Shown here: positions 1-6,813 of the stretch, piece by piece
How positions within the stretch are numbered: the first letter of the stretch is position 1
How the letters are laid out: each line of letters opens with the position of its first letter
Origin: Anaerolineae bacterium
GTDB lineage: Bacteria > Chloroflexota > Anaerolineae > JAADDB01
NCBI GenBank assembly: GCA_015489285.1
Contig: WGAA01000257.1
Coordinates: 1-14,056 of the forward strand
Reading direction: 5' to 3'
Length of the DNA stretch: 14,056 bases
The notes under the pieces: generated by a model
The model's input: the letters and a program-made list of their open reading frames with translations, nothing else
Database searches by the model: none
What the model was told of the DNA's origin: nothing
Program-made: the position numbers and the translations under genes

Positions 1-1633
1 CCACGAAGTGGATGATCTCGTCGCCGTCGTTGCGGCTGTCGATGCGGAAATCCGTTCCCCCCTCTTCCAGGTCGGCAAAGCGGGCATCGGGGAGGAAGAA
101 TTCGACGGTCTGCCACTCGCCCGAGTTCTCCTTGGTGATGATGCCCGCCTGGGTGTAGACGCCGTAGCGGCCGTCGTATTCCAGCGCCCAGGTGTCGTAC
201 CCCCGGTCGAGGTAGGTGACCCGGACGCGCACGTCCCGCGCGTTGCCGTTGAACATGTAGACGTCATCCACGTCGAAGTACATGTAGCGGTTGCCCGTGC
301 TCTCGTCGGTCCGTCGGGCGTAGTACCCCTGGGGATAAGGGCCCACGTCCCACACGGGCACGGTGCGTCCCCCCGTCACATCGTTCTGCTGGTAGAGCCA
401 GAAGGAGAAATTCCCCCGTTGGGGGTAGCGGTAATTGGGTAACTTGGTATCCCGCAGGACGACCCAGACGGAGGGGGTGTCGAAGATGGTGCGGCCCAGG
501 TACTGGTTGGCCCAGCGGAAGAGGTAGCGATTTTGGGGCAGCTGAGCCAGCCAGCGGTTGTAGAGGATGTAGTCGGAGTGCTTGTCCAGCGCGTTGAGGA
601 TCTGCCAGTACACGGCCCATTCGGGGTGATCCGGGGGGATCCACTCGTCGTGATCCGCGCCGATGGACCGGGGGCGGAAGTAGCGCGGGTCCCCCTCCCA
701 CGCGATGGGCACCCGGTCGCCCCAGGCGCGCATGAGTTCCACCACCCCGGACTCGCAGGAGCTCCCCCCTTGAGGGCAGGGACCGAAGACCGCGGTGCCC
801 GTTTCGGCCTGGAGACCGTTGTGCTTGAGCCCGACCCCCTGTTCGGCCGCGTGGTTGACGAATTCCCGCCGCTCCCACCAGTTCAGGTACGCGGGGGCCA
901 TTTGCAGGAAGAGTTGCGTGTGCTGGAAGTTCCGCGTGTAGATGTCGGTGATGGCGTTGACCGTCTGGATCCACTGGGTGGATGTGAGCCCCGCGGGGAC
1001 GAGGCAGTGTTGTCGGTGCCAGCTGGAGGAGACGGGCGCGGTTTCCCCGTAGACGCCCACCCCGATCTCGATCCAGGCGATGCGGGGATCCCCGTCGTAG
1101 CGCGCGGCGAACGCGGCGACGAAGGTTTCCAGGGCCTGCTGCCAGTGGGGATCCCAGTACTTGGGCAGGGTCCACCCGTCGGGGCAGACGAGCTGGGCCT
1201 GGGGGTACTGTTCGTAGACCCAGCGAGGGGTGAGGTCCCCTCCGTCGTAAATGCCGTCGTAAGTGTTGACGCCCAGGGCTACGGGCTTCCCCCCCGCGAC
1301 CGCGACGTCGATCCAGCGGTCCACATCGTCCCAGCGGTAGACGCCCGGTGCGGGGTTGAGCTCCTTCCACCCCCAAACCCGGTGCGTTCCCACCAGGTCC
1401 GGATATCTCAGCGCGTCCAGGTCCAGGTCCAGGAAGTGCCAGATGCCCGGGTAGGGGGCCGAGGGGAGCCGCGCATGCCACGGGGTGGGGAGCGCGTGGG
1501 GGGCGGTCAAGTCCGCTTGGGCGCGCTTGCCCGGAGTGAGGAGGAGAAGCACGCCGATGACGACGAGGAGTGAGGAAACAAGGACGTAGCGAGCGGTGGT
1601 TTGGAATGTGCCGGGTACGTTTTTCCTTCTCAT
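1..1633 (-). CDS. Secreted TIM-barrel glycoside-hydrolase-like protein with C-terminal beta domain (3' end cut by window)
   Basis: The frame is open from an ATG at 1633 to the window edge, giving 544 residues with no stop. The start is supported by AGGTGA four bases upstream. Residues 16-32 are a hydrophobic core after a basic N-terminus (MRRK), followed by KRAQA, so a signal peptide or membrane anchor is likely and the protein acts outside the cytoplasm. Residues 60-390 look like a clan-A (beta/alpha)8 glycosidase: aromatic-rich strands, WIEIGVGVYGE at 187-197 (possible acid/base Glu189 or Glu197) and AWEGDP at 311-316 (possible nucleophile Glu313). Residues about 430-544 form a separate beta-rich region (YMYFDVDDVYMF near 450-461) that may be a carbohydrate-binding or jelly-roll module. 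The substrate is unknown and I cannot assign a GH family; the Glu roles are inferred from position. It is separated from the menaquinone genes by 222 bases with its own promoter candidate. Confidence 0.75.
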   Translation of the reverse strand, partial: MRRKNVPGTFQTTARYVLVSSLLVVIGVLLLLTPGKRAQADLTAPHALPTPWHARLPSAPYPGIWHFLDLDLDALRYPDLVGTHRVWGWKELNPAPGVYRWDDVDRWIDVAVAGGKPVALGVNTYDGIYDGGDLTPRWVYEQYPQAQLVCPDGWTLPKYWDPHWQQALETFVAAFAARYDGDPRIAWIEIGVGVYGETAPVSSSWHRQHCLVPAGLTSTQWIQTVNAITDIYTRNFQHTQLFLQMAPAYLNWWERREFVNHAAEQGVGLKHNGLQAETGTAVFGPCPQGGSSCESGVVELMRAWGDRVPIAWEGDPRYFRPRSIGADHDEWIPPDHPEWAVYWQILNALDKHSDYILYNRWLAQLPQNRYLFRWANQYLGRTIFDTPSVWVVLRDTKLPNYRYPQRGNFSFWLYQQNDVTGGRTVPVWDVGPYPQGYYARRTDESTGNRYMYFDVDDVYMFNGNARDVRVRVTYLDRGYDTWALEYDGRYGVYTQAGIITKENSGEWQTVEFFLPDARFADLEEGGTDFRIDSRNDGDEIIHFV

Positions 1634-1707
1634 ATCTTCACCTGCACAAAAAAAAGTCTTTGGCCCTGAAGATGGCATGGCGCGTTCACATGGGGGACCG
1701 TTTTGGG

Positions 1708-1731
1708 CAGGGATGTGGACAGGGATGTGTC
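1708..1731. repeat. Tandem 12-base direct repeat in the glycosidase leader
   Basis: Two adjacent 12-base units, CAGGGATGTGGA and CAGGGATGTGTC (plus strand), agree at 10 of 12 positions. They lie between the candidate promoter (-10 box at 1776-1781) and the start codon at 1633, in a leader of about 135 bases. A regulator-binding site is possible, but the repeat alone does not prove it. Confidence 0.4.
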
Positions 1732-1775
1732 GGGACCCTTCGTTGTTTTGTCAAACCTGCATCTCTTCTTTCCCT

Positions 1776-1804
1776 ATTATAAAGCTAGGGTGCAACTTTG
1801 TAGA
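1776..1804 (-). promoter_or_regulatory. Candidate sigma-70-type promoter for the glycosidase-like gene
   Basis: Read on the minus strand, TCTACA (1804-1799) and a perfect TATAAT (1781-1776) are separated by 17 bases. The -10 box stands out in this GC-rich sequence and the -35 box matches TTGACA at four of six positions. The start of transcription would fall near 1768, leaving a leader of about 135 bases before the ATG at 1633. Confidence 0.6.
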
Positions 1805-1819
1805 ATCCCTGGTCGTAAT

Positions 1820-1854
1820 GGGATCCCCTATCCGGTGACACGGTTGGGGTACCC
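1820..1854 (-). terminator. Terminator-like hairpin just after mqnP
   Basis: Starting within two bases of the mqnP stop codon, GGG..CCCC (1820-1828) faces GGGG..CCC (1846-1854) with two mismatched central positions. An inner CCG/CGG pair (1832-1834 with 1841-1843) closes a six-base loop. No T run follows on the minus strand, so this is not a classical intrinsic terminator; its position between mqnP and a new promoter is the main argument. Confidence 0.35.
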
Positions 1855-1855
1855 G

Positions 1856-2710
1856 TTATCGGAGGAAGAGGCCGGCAAAGGTGGCCAGGAAGGCGATGAC
1901 GCTGATGTATCCGTTGACGGTGAAGAAGGCGATGTTGACCTTGCTGAGGTCGTTGGGTTTGACCAGGGAGTGCTCGTAGGCAAGGAGCGCGGCCACCGCG
2001 AGAAGACCGGCCCAGTAGGGCCAACCCAGGTGCTCGACCCATCCCACGCCGATGAGCCCCAACAAGGTGAGGACGTGACAGAGGCGCGCCAGGCGCAAGG
2101 CCGTGGTGACGCCGAAGCGCGCGGGCACGGAGCGCAACCCCTCGGCCCGGTCGAACTCCACATCCTGGCAGGCGTAAATGAGGTCGAAGCCGGCAATCCA
2201 GAAGGTGACCGCGGCCCAGAGTAGCCACGGGGTCGGATGGGCCAGGTGACCGGTCACGGCCGCCCACGCGCCCGCCGCGGCCGCCCCGTCCGTCACCCCA
2301 AGCCACCAGTGGGTCAACCAGGTGAAGCGCTTGGTGTAACTGTAGACGATGAGGAAGAAGGCGGCTATCGGGGCCAGCTTGAGGACGAAGGGGTTCAACT
2401 GCCAGGCAGCGACGAAGAAGAGGACAAGGGAGATGCCCGCAATCCCCCACACGACCCGGGGCGAAAGGGCCCCTCGGGGGATGGGACGCTGCGCGGTGCG
2501 CGGGTTGCGCTTGTCGTAGGAAGCATCCGCAACCCGGTTGACGGCCATGGCCAGCGTCCGGGCCGCGACCATCGCCACGGTAATCCAGAAGAACTGATGC
2601 CACCGGGGCCACCCCCCGGCCGCAAGGACCATGCCCAGGTAGGCGAAGGGCAGGGCGAAGATGGTGTGTTCGAATTTAACGGTTTCCAGAAACAACCGTA
2701 CGGCTCGCAT
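1856..2710 (-). CDS. mqnP: UbiA-family polyprenyltransferase of the futalosine menaquinone pathway (MqnP-like)
   Basis: This 284-residue integral membrane protein should attach the polyprenyl tail to 1,4-dihydroxy-6-naphthoate in menaquinone synthesis. The first Asp-rich motif is NRVADASYD at 58-66, followed by KRNPRTAQRPIP; the second is DLIYACQDVEFD at 176-187, followed by GLRSVPARFG. Both bind Mg-diphosphate in the UbiA family. Several hydrophobic helices cover the rest (for example 88-103, 111-123, 164-180, 210-225, 262-282). The ATG at 2710 has AAGGAG four bases upstream. The start lies inside the end of mqnC (35-base overlap), so the two are probably translationally coupled. The sequence alone would also allow 4-hydroxybenzoate prenyltransferase (UbiA), but the adjoining mqnC makes the menaquinone role much more likely. 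Confidence 0.87.
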   Translation of the reverse strand: MRAVRLFLETVKFEHTIFALPFAYLGMVLAAGGWPRWHQFFWITVAMVAARTLAMAVNRVADASYDKRNPRTAQRPIPRGALSPRVVWGIAGISLVLFFVAAWQLNPFVLKLAPIAAFFLIVYSYTKRFTWLTHWWLGVTDGAAAAGAWAAVTGHLAHPTPWLLWAAVTFWIAGFDLIYACQDVEFDRAEGLRSVPARFGVTTALRLARLCHVLTLLGLIGVGWVEHLGWPYWAGLLAVAALLAYEHSLVKPNDLSKVNIAFFTVNGYISVIAFLATFAGLFLR

Positions 2711-3827
2711 CGGACTCCTTGCTCACAATGGTGTATCGAGTATCCCGCTGCGCGGGGGTGAACCCGGCCATGCGGATATGACGCCGGATGTCCTCCACGC
2801 TCATGCGGGGTTTGAACGCGGTGTAGGCGCTGGCCGCGCTGACCACGTTTTCCTCCAGCATGGTGCTCCCGAAATCGTCCGCGCCGAAGTACAGGGCCCG
2901 GCGGGCGATGGCCTCCCCCTGGGTCGGCCAGGAGGCCTGAATGTGGCGGAAGTTGTCCAGAAAGATACGGGATACGGCCACAAGGCGCAAATATTCCGCG
3001 TGATCCGCGCCGTAGCGGTGGCGGAACCGGGAGCGGCCCAGGCTGTTGGCCTCGCTGATCTGCGCGGTCCAGGGGATGAAGGCGGTAAACCCGTTGCCGT
3101 GTCGCTTCAGGCTCTCGTCCTGCAGGTCGCGCAGGCGCTGCAAGTGGCGAATGCGGTGTTCCACCTCCTCACCAAAGCCGATGACCATCGTGGCGCTGGT
3201 GGCCAACCCCAGCTCCTGAGCCTCCCGCATGACCTGGAGCCATCCCGCGGTGCGCTGTTTCTTGGGGCTGATGCGGCTGCGGATCTCATCGTCCAGGATC
3301 TCCGCCCCGCCCCCGGGCAATCCCCGCAACCCCGCGTCGATGAGGCGTTCCAGGACCGCCCGGGTGCTCATCCCCTCCAGGCGGGCGATGTGGTCGATCT
3401 CCGAGGGGGAGAAGGCGTCGATTTCGATGTCGGGATAACGGTCGGAGAGATAGGTGAGCAGGTCCACATACCAGGAAAGGGGCAGGTGAGGGTGGTGTCC
3501 CCCCTGCATGAGGATTCGGGTGCCCCCCCAGGCGCGCAGCTCCTCCACCCGACGTCCGATGTCCTCGAAGGAGCGAACGTAGGCCTCCGGGTGGCCCGGA
3601 GGGCGATAGAAGGCGCAGAACTGGCAGTTGGTGATGCACACGTTGGTGTAATTGATGTTCCGGTCGACCAGGTAGGTGACCACGTGGGGGTGGGTTTTGC
3701 GCAGGCGGAGGCGATGGGCGACGTGGCCCAACGCGTCCAGAGGCGCGTGGCGGTACAGGGTGACGGCTTCGTCAAAGGTGATGCGCCGTCCTTCGATGGC
3801 TTTGTCCAGGATCGCGTTTACGTTCAT
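2676..3827 (-). CDS. mqnC: Cyclic dehypoxanthinyl futalosine synthase (radical SAM, MqnC)
   Basis: MqnC closes dehypoxanthinyl futalosine into its cyclic form, the radical step of the futalosine route to menaquinone. The radical SAM motif is C64-x3-C68-x2-C71, in NVCITNCQFCAFYR, and would hold the 4Fe-4S cluster. LMQGGHHP and SPSEIDHIA follow downstream, as is usual in this family, and GLPGGGAEIL lies in the core. I chose the ATG at 3827 (383 residues) because GGAGGGGGACG precedes it directly; an in-frame ATG at 3875 would add 16 residues without family resemblance and would place the start inside the promoter candidate. The paralogue MqnE (aminofutalosine synthase) is the main alternative, but the N-terminal style, the length and the neighbouring mqnP favour MqnC. 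Confidence 0.92.
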   Translation of the reverse strand: MNVNAILDKAIEGRRITFDEAVTLYRHAPLDALGHVAHRLRLRKTHPHVVTYLVDRNINYTNVCITNCQFCAFYRPPGHPEAYVRSFEDIGRRVEELRAWGGTRILMQGGHHPHLPLSWYVDLLTYLSDRYPDIEIDAFSPSEIDHIARLEGMSTRAVLERLIDAGLRGLPGGGAEILDDEIRSRISPKKQRTAGWLQVMREAQELGLATSATMVIGFGEEVEHRIRHLQRLRDLQDESLKRHGNGFTAFIPWTAQISEANSLGRSRFRHRYGADHAEYLRLVAVSRIFLDNFRHIQASWPTQGEAIARRALYFGADDFGSTMLEENVVSAASAYTAFKPRMSVEDIRRHIRMAGFTPAQRDTRYTIVSKESDASRTVVSGNR

Positions 3828-3847
3828 CGTCCCCCTCCAAAGGCCCC

Positions 3848-3875
3848 ATTTTACCCCCTTTTGGAAAGCACTCAA
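3848..3875 (-). promoter_or_regulatory. Candidate sigma-70-type promoter for mqnC-mqnP
   Basis: On the minus strand, TTGAGT (3875-3870) and TAAAAT (3853-3848) are separated by 16 bases in a locally AT-rich patch. Transcription would start near 3841, about 14 bases before the mqnC ATG and just ahead of its ribosome site. This would let mqnC-mqnP be expressed apart from the upstream ubiD-like and DUF218 genes. Confidence 0.5.
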
Positions 3876-3882
3876 ATTTCGG

Positions 3883-3918
3883 GCGGGCCCGAGTTCCGGG
3901 GGGGAACAGGACGCCCGC
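3883..3918 (-). terminator. Weak terminator-like hairpin after the DUF218 gene
   Basis: GCGGGC (3883-3888) pairs with GCCCGC (3913-3918) and GTTCC (3893-3897) with GGAAC (3903-3907) across a small internal loop. It begins one base after the stop codon and is followed on the minus strand by CGAAATTTG rather than a T run. It sits immediately before the mqnC promoter candidate, so partial termination is plausible. Confidence 0.35.
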
Positions 3919-3919
3919 G

Positions 3920-4576
3920 CTACTTCCCCTCCAGGGGGATGGGTTCGCCCATGACCGGCGGGGGACGTCGGAGGAGGACGTCGATGACCGCGCGGAGGAG
4001 GGCGAGGCTCTCGCGCGCGTACCAGGCAAGGGTGAAGCGCAAGGGGTAACGGCGTTCCCGCGCGGGGAATCCCACGGCCTCCATGCCCAGCTCACGGCAG
4101 ATGAAGAGGGCCCGGGAGAGGTGGAAGTCCTGGGTTATCAGAATCGCCCGGTCGACCCCGAAGATGTGCCGGGCCCGGTAACAGGTGTCGTACGTGCGAC
4201 GCCCCCCGTAATCGGGTTGGAGCGCCTCCCGGGGGACGCCCAGTTGCAGCGCGTAGCGCATCATGGCCCCGGGCTCGTTGTAGTTCACGAAGCGATTGTC
4301 CCCGCTCAGGAGGAGCTTGCGCACCTTGCCCGCCCGGTACAGGCGGACCGCGGCCTCCACCCGGTCCGCGAGCACCGGACTCGGCCGACCCCCCGGGTAG
4401 ACGGCCGCGCCGAAGACCACGGCCACCGGGGCTTCCGGCACCCGGTCGATGTTCGTGTAGACGTACTTGCGCTGGCTCAACCACAGGGTCACGAGCCCGG
4501 CGAGGAGCAACCCCCCGCCCAACATCACCCCCCACGCCAGACGTGACCTCAGGAGTCGATGCCGTATTCCTTCCAT
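3920..4576 (-). CDS. SanA/YdcF-type DUF218 membrane protein
   Basis: The 218-residue protein has one N-terminal membrane helix (about 15-33) followed by a DUF218 domain, the arrangement of E. coli SanA, which is linked to envelope barrier function. Family motifs are visible: VVFGAAVYPGGRPSPVLADR at 53-72, LLLSGDN at 88-94, YGGRRTYDT at 123-131 and ITQDFHLSRAL at 147-157. The biochemical activity of the family is not settled. The start at 4576 overlaps the end of the ubiD-like gene by 28 bases, which suggests coupled translation. Its ribosome site (GGTGG) is weak, and a start at Met18 is an alternative that would shorten the region before the helix. Why an envelope protein sits inside a menaquinone gene run is not explained by the sequence. 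Confidence 0.85.
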   Translation of the reverse strand: MEGIRHRLLRSRLAWGVMLGGGLLLAGLVTLWLSQRKYVYTNIDRVPEAPVAVVFGAAVYPGGRPSPVLADRVEAAVRLYRAGKVRKLLLSGDNRFVNYNEPGAMMRYALQLGVPREALQPDYGGRRTYDTCYRARHIFGVDRAILITQDFHLSRALFICRELGMEAVGFPARERRYPLRFTLAWYARESLALLRAVIDVLLRRPPPVMGEPIPLEGK

Positions 4577-6012
4577 CGTCGGTCCACCAGGGCTTTGATC
4601 TCCGGGCTCATCTCGATGCGTTCGGGCCAGGTCCGGGTGTAGCCGTCCCGCTCATCCTTGGCCGTGGCGTCCACCCCGATCTTGCCGCCGAAGAGGGGAC
4701 GGTAGGACGCGTGGTCCAGGGCATCGACCGGGCCCTCGGAGACGATGACGTCCCGGGCCCAATCCACGTTCCCCAACACCTGCCAGGCCACCTCGCTCAA
4801 GTCGTGGACATCGACCCAGTCGTCGACCACCACGATGGCCTTCGTCAACATCATCAGCCCCAACCCCCAGATCCCGTGGATGACTTTGCGCACGTGACCG
4901 GGGTAGCGCTTGCGCATCTTCACGATGAGCAGGTTGTGGAAGACCCCCTCCGCGGGCATGTTCATGTCCAGGACTTCGGGGAGGAAGAGCTGTAACAGGG
5001 GGAGGAAGAGGCGTTCCGTCGCTTTCCCCATCCAGTAGTCCTCCATGGGCGGGCGCCCCACGACCGTGGTGGGGTAAACGGCCCCCTTCCGGTGGGTGAT
5101 CGCGGTGACGTGCATGACGGGATAGGGCTCCGGCGGGGTGTAGTACCCCGTGTGGTCCCCAAAGGGCCCCTCCAGGCGTCGTTCCCGTGGGTCCACGTAC
5201 CCCTCGATGACGATCTCCGCGTCCGCGGGCACCTCCAGGGGCTGCGTCACGCAGGGGACCAGTTCCACGGGCTTGCCGCGCAGCCACCCCGCGAGCATGT
5301 ACTCGTCGATGTCCGGGGGCAGGGGGGCCGAGGCCGCCCAAATCTCCGCGGGATCCCCCCCCAGGGCCACGGCCACCGGGATCCGTTCCACCCCCTCCTC
5401 TCGCGCCACCCGCTCGTGTTCCGCCCCTCCCTTGTGGATCTGCCAGTGCATGCCCAGCGTGCGCTCGTCGAACACCTGAAGGCGGTACATCCCCACGTTG
5501 CGGCGTCCCGTGCGGGGGTCCCGGGTGATGACCTGGGGGAGGGTGATGTAACGCCCCCCGTCCTTGGGCCAGCAGGTGAGGATGGGCAACGCGTCCAGGG
5601 AGGGGGCATCCGTGATGACGACCTCCTGGCAGATGCCCTTGTTCACCCGCTTGGGGCCCAGCGCGCGCAGGGTGGGGAGGAGTTCCGCAGCGCGTCGGAA
5701 TTTCTCCCCCCAGCTTTGGGGCATCTCCGGCTTGATGAGCCGGGCCAGCCGGTGCCGCAGGTCCTCCAGGGACTCCACGCCCAGGGCCCAGGCCATCCGT
5801 CTGGGGGAGCCAAACATGTTGATGAGGACGGGCATGTCGTGTCCCCGCACCTTTTCGAAGAGGAGCGCCTTGTTGCGCTCCGGCGGGGATTTCATCACCC
5901 GGTCCGCGATCTCGGTGATTTCCAGGTCCGCGCTCACAGGGACGCGGATGCGCACCAGTTCTCCGGCCTTTTCCAGGCGTCGGATGAACGCGTGGAGATC
6001 TTTGTATGCCAT
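4549..6012 (-). CDS. UbiD-family prenylated-FMN decarboxylase, probably for menaquinone synthesis
   Basis: The 487 residues match a full-length UbiD family enzyme, which uses prenylated FMN to decarboxylate aromatic or unsaturated acids. Key blocks are NVGMYRLQ at 172-179, GMHWQIHKGG at 187-196 and E277-RRL-EGPFGDHTGYY at 281-291, which carries the conserved acidic pair of the active site. The flanking mqnC and mqnP suggest that it removes the carboxylate from prenylated 6-naphthoate (the MqnL role), but UbiD relatives act on many substrates and the assignment is contextual. No UbiX-type flavin prenyltransferase lies in the window, so the cofactor must come from elsewhere. The ATG at 6012 follows GGAGGA by eight bases, and the gene begins three bases after the preceding stop. 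Confidence 0.88.
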   Translation of the reverse strand: MAYKDLHAFIRRLEKAGELVRIRVPVSADLEITEIADRVMKSPPERNKALLFEKVRGHDMPVLINMFGSPRRMAWALGVESLEDLRHRLARLIKPEMPQSWGEKFRRAAELLPTLRALGPKRVNKGICQEVVITDAPSLDALPILTCWPKDGGRYITLPQVITRDPRTGRRNVGMYRLQVFDERTLGMHWQIHKGGAEHERVAREEGVERIPVAVALGGDPAEIWAASAPLPPDIDEYMLAGWLRGKPVELVPCVTQPLEVPADAEIVIEGYVDPRERRLEGPFGDHTGYYTPPEPYPVMHVTAITHRKGAVYPTTVVGRPPMEDYWMGKATERLFLPLLQLFLPEVLDMNMPAEGVFHNLLIVKMRKRYPGHVRKVIHGIWGLGLMMLTKAIVVVDDWVDVHDLSEVAWQVLGNVDWARDVIVSEGPVDALDHASYRPLFGGKIGVDATAKDERDGYTRTWPERIEMSPEIKALVDRRWKEYGIDS

Positions 6013-6015
6013 GCT

Positions 6016-6699
6016 CTATTTCCTCCGCAAGATGTCCCACATGCGTTCGGCTTCCCGGCGCTTCTTCCGTTGCTCGGCCCGGCGTCGCCGGTAACCGCGG
6101 TACCAGCGCCAGGTGGGGTATGCCAGAATCAGCGCCCCCTGGATGAGGAGGAGCGCCTGCAATTTCCCTTCCTCTGGGGTCACGTAGTCCGGGACGATGG
6201 CCACATAGGTGGGGGGAATGTCCTCGTACAGGGCGCGGTACAGCCCCGGCCGCGCGCGGAAGGTGTACAGGGGCCGACCCCGGACGACCCACTCGTCATA
6301 GGGGCGAACGCCTCGCCGCACCGGTGTGAGGGGGACGACCTCGCCGGTGGGCACGTAGATGAGGCGCAGCCACGGGTGTTCCGGGTGGAGGGGGGAGCGG
6401 CGCAGGTCCTTCAGGCTTGCCCCCGGCCGCCAGAAGGATTCGTCCGCGTAGACCGCGTATTGGCCCGGCTTCTCGATGTAGAAGGTCGCTTGGGGGCCCT
6501 CTGTGGGCAGGAGGATGACCTCATCCTCCTGAACCCGTTGCACCCATCCCAGGGAGGCGGGGATCGCGAGGAACGGGGCCCCGGCCCATTTGACGAGCTC
6601 CGGGGCAAAGTCCACCAGGAGGAAGATGAGCAGGGGAATGAGGATCAGGCTAAGGATCAGTTGGACCCATTCGGACTGCCACAATCGTCGAAGCCACAT
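6016..6699 (-). CDS. Unrecognised two-pass membrane protein
   Basis: I do not recognise this 227-residue protein. A hydrophobic helix at about 12-30 follows a short basic N-terminus, and a second at about 178-195 precedes a strongly basic tail (198-227: RGYRRRRAEQRKKRREAER). The positive-inside rule puts both ends in the cytoplasm and the region 31-177 outside. That region is rich in aromatic residues, prolines and short beta-like strands (TFYIEKPGQYAVYADE at 72-87; LYTFRARPGLYRALY at 144-158) and may be a beta-sandwich. The stop lies three bases before the ubiD-like start, whose ribosome site is inside this gene, so they are co-transcribed. AGGA lies about eight bases before the ATG at 6699. 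Function unknown; the link to quinone synthesis is positional only. Confidence 0.8.
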   Translation of the reverse strand: MWLRRLWQSEWVQLILSLILIPLLIFLLVDFAPELVKWAGAPFLAIPASLGWVQRVQEDEVILLPTEGPQATFYIEKPGQYAVYADESFWRPGASLKDLRRSPLHPEHPWLRLIYVPTGEVVPLTPVRRGVRPYDEWVVRGRPLYTFRARPGLYRALYEDIPPTYVAIVPDYVTPEEGKLQALLLIQGALILAYPTWRWYRGYRRRRAEQRKKRREAERMWDILRRK

Positions 6700-6718
6700 A
6701 CCTCTATCCTGAGATGGG

Positions 6719-6750
6719 GAGGGGCATCACGCCCAGGCGTGGTGCCCCTC
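6719..6750. terminator. Strong hairpin in the fumC downstream region (second of two)
   Basis: GAGGGGCATCACGC (6719-6732) faces GCGTGGTGCCCCTC (6737-6750): 14 pairs including one G-T, with a four-base loop, and further pairs outside. Neither strand carries a T run after the stem. It lies between fumC and the gene at 6699 and probably ends or stabilises the fumC transcript; a classical intrinsic terminator is not shown. Confidence 0.5.
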
Positions 6751-6770
6751 CTCGCGAAGTTCGCATGCCC

Positions 6771-6811
6771 GTCCGGACTTCCGGGGTCCTCGAGACCGGG
6801 AAGGTCCAGAC
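6771..6811. terminator. Long imperfect hairpin directly after fumC (first of two)
   Basis: GTCCGGACTTCC (6771-6782) faces GGAAGGTCCAGAC (6799-6811) with one bulge and one G-T pair, and an inner GGTC/GACC brackets CTCGA. It begins three bases after the fumC stop codon. No T run follows, as with the neighbouring hairpin, so termination is suggested by position and stem strength only. Confidence 0.5.
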
Positions 6812-6813
6812 CT

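Noticed and set aside
264..1481. Minus-strand frame of 405 codons inside the glycosidase-like gene
   Set aside because: It is an offset frame of the same strand, rich in Arg, Gly and Pro and lacking structure. The frame open from 1633 to the edge has a signal peptide, a ribosome site and a sensible aromatic-rich fold.
6771..6811. fumC hairpin as a copy of the 10538-10578 palindrome
   Set aside because: They share only GACTTCCG and a TCGA-containing centre. That is too short for a family claim without a genome-wide search.
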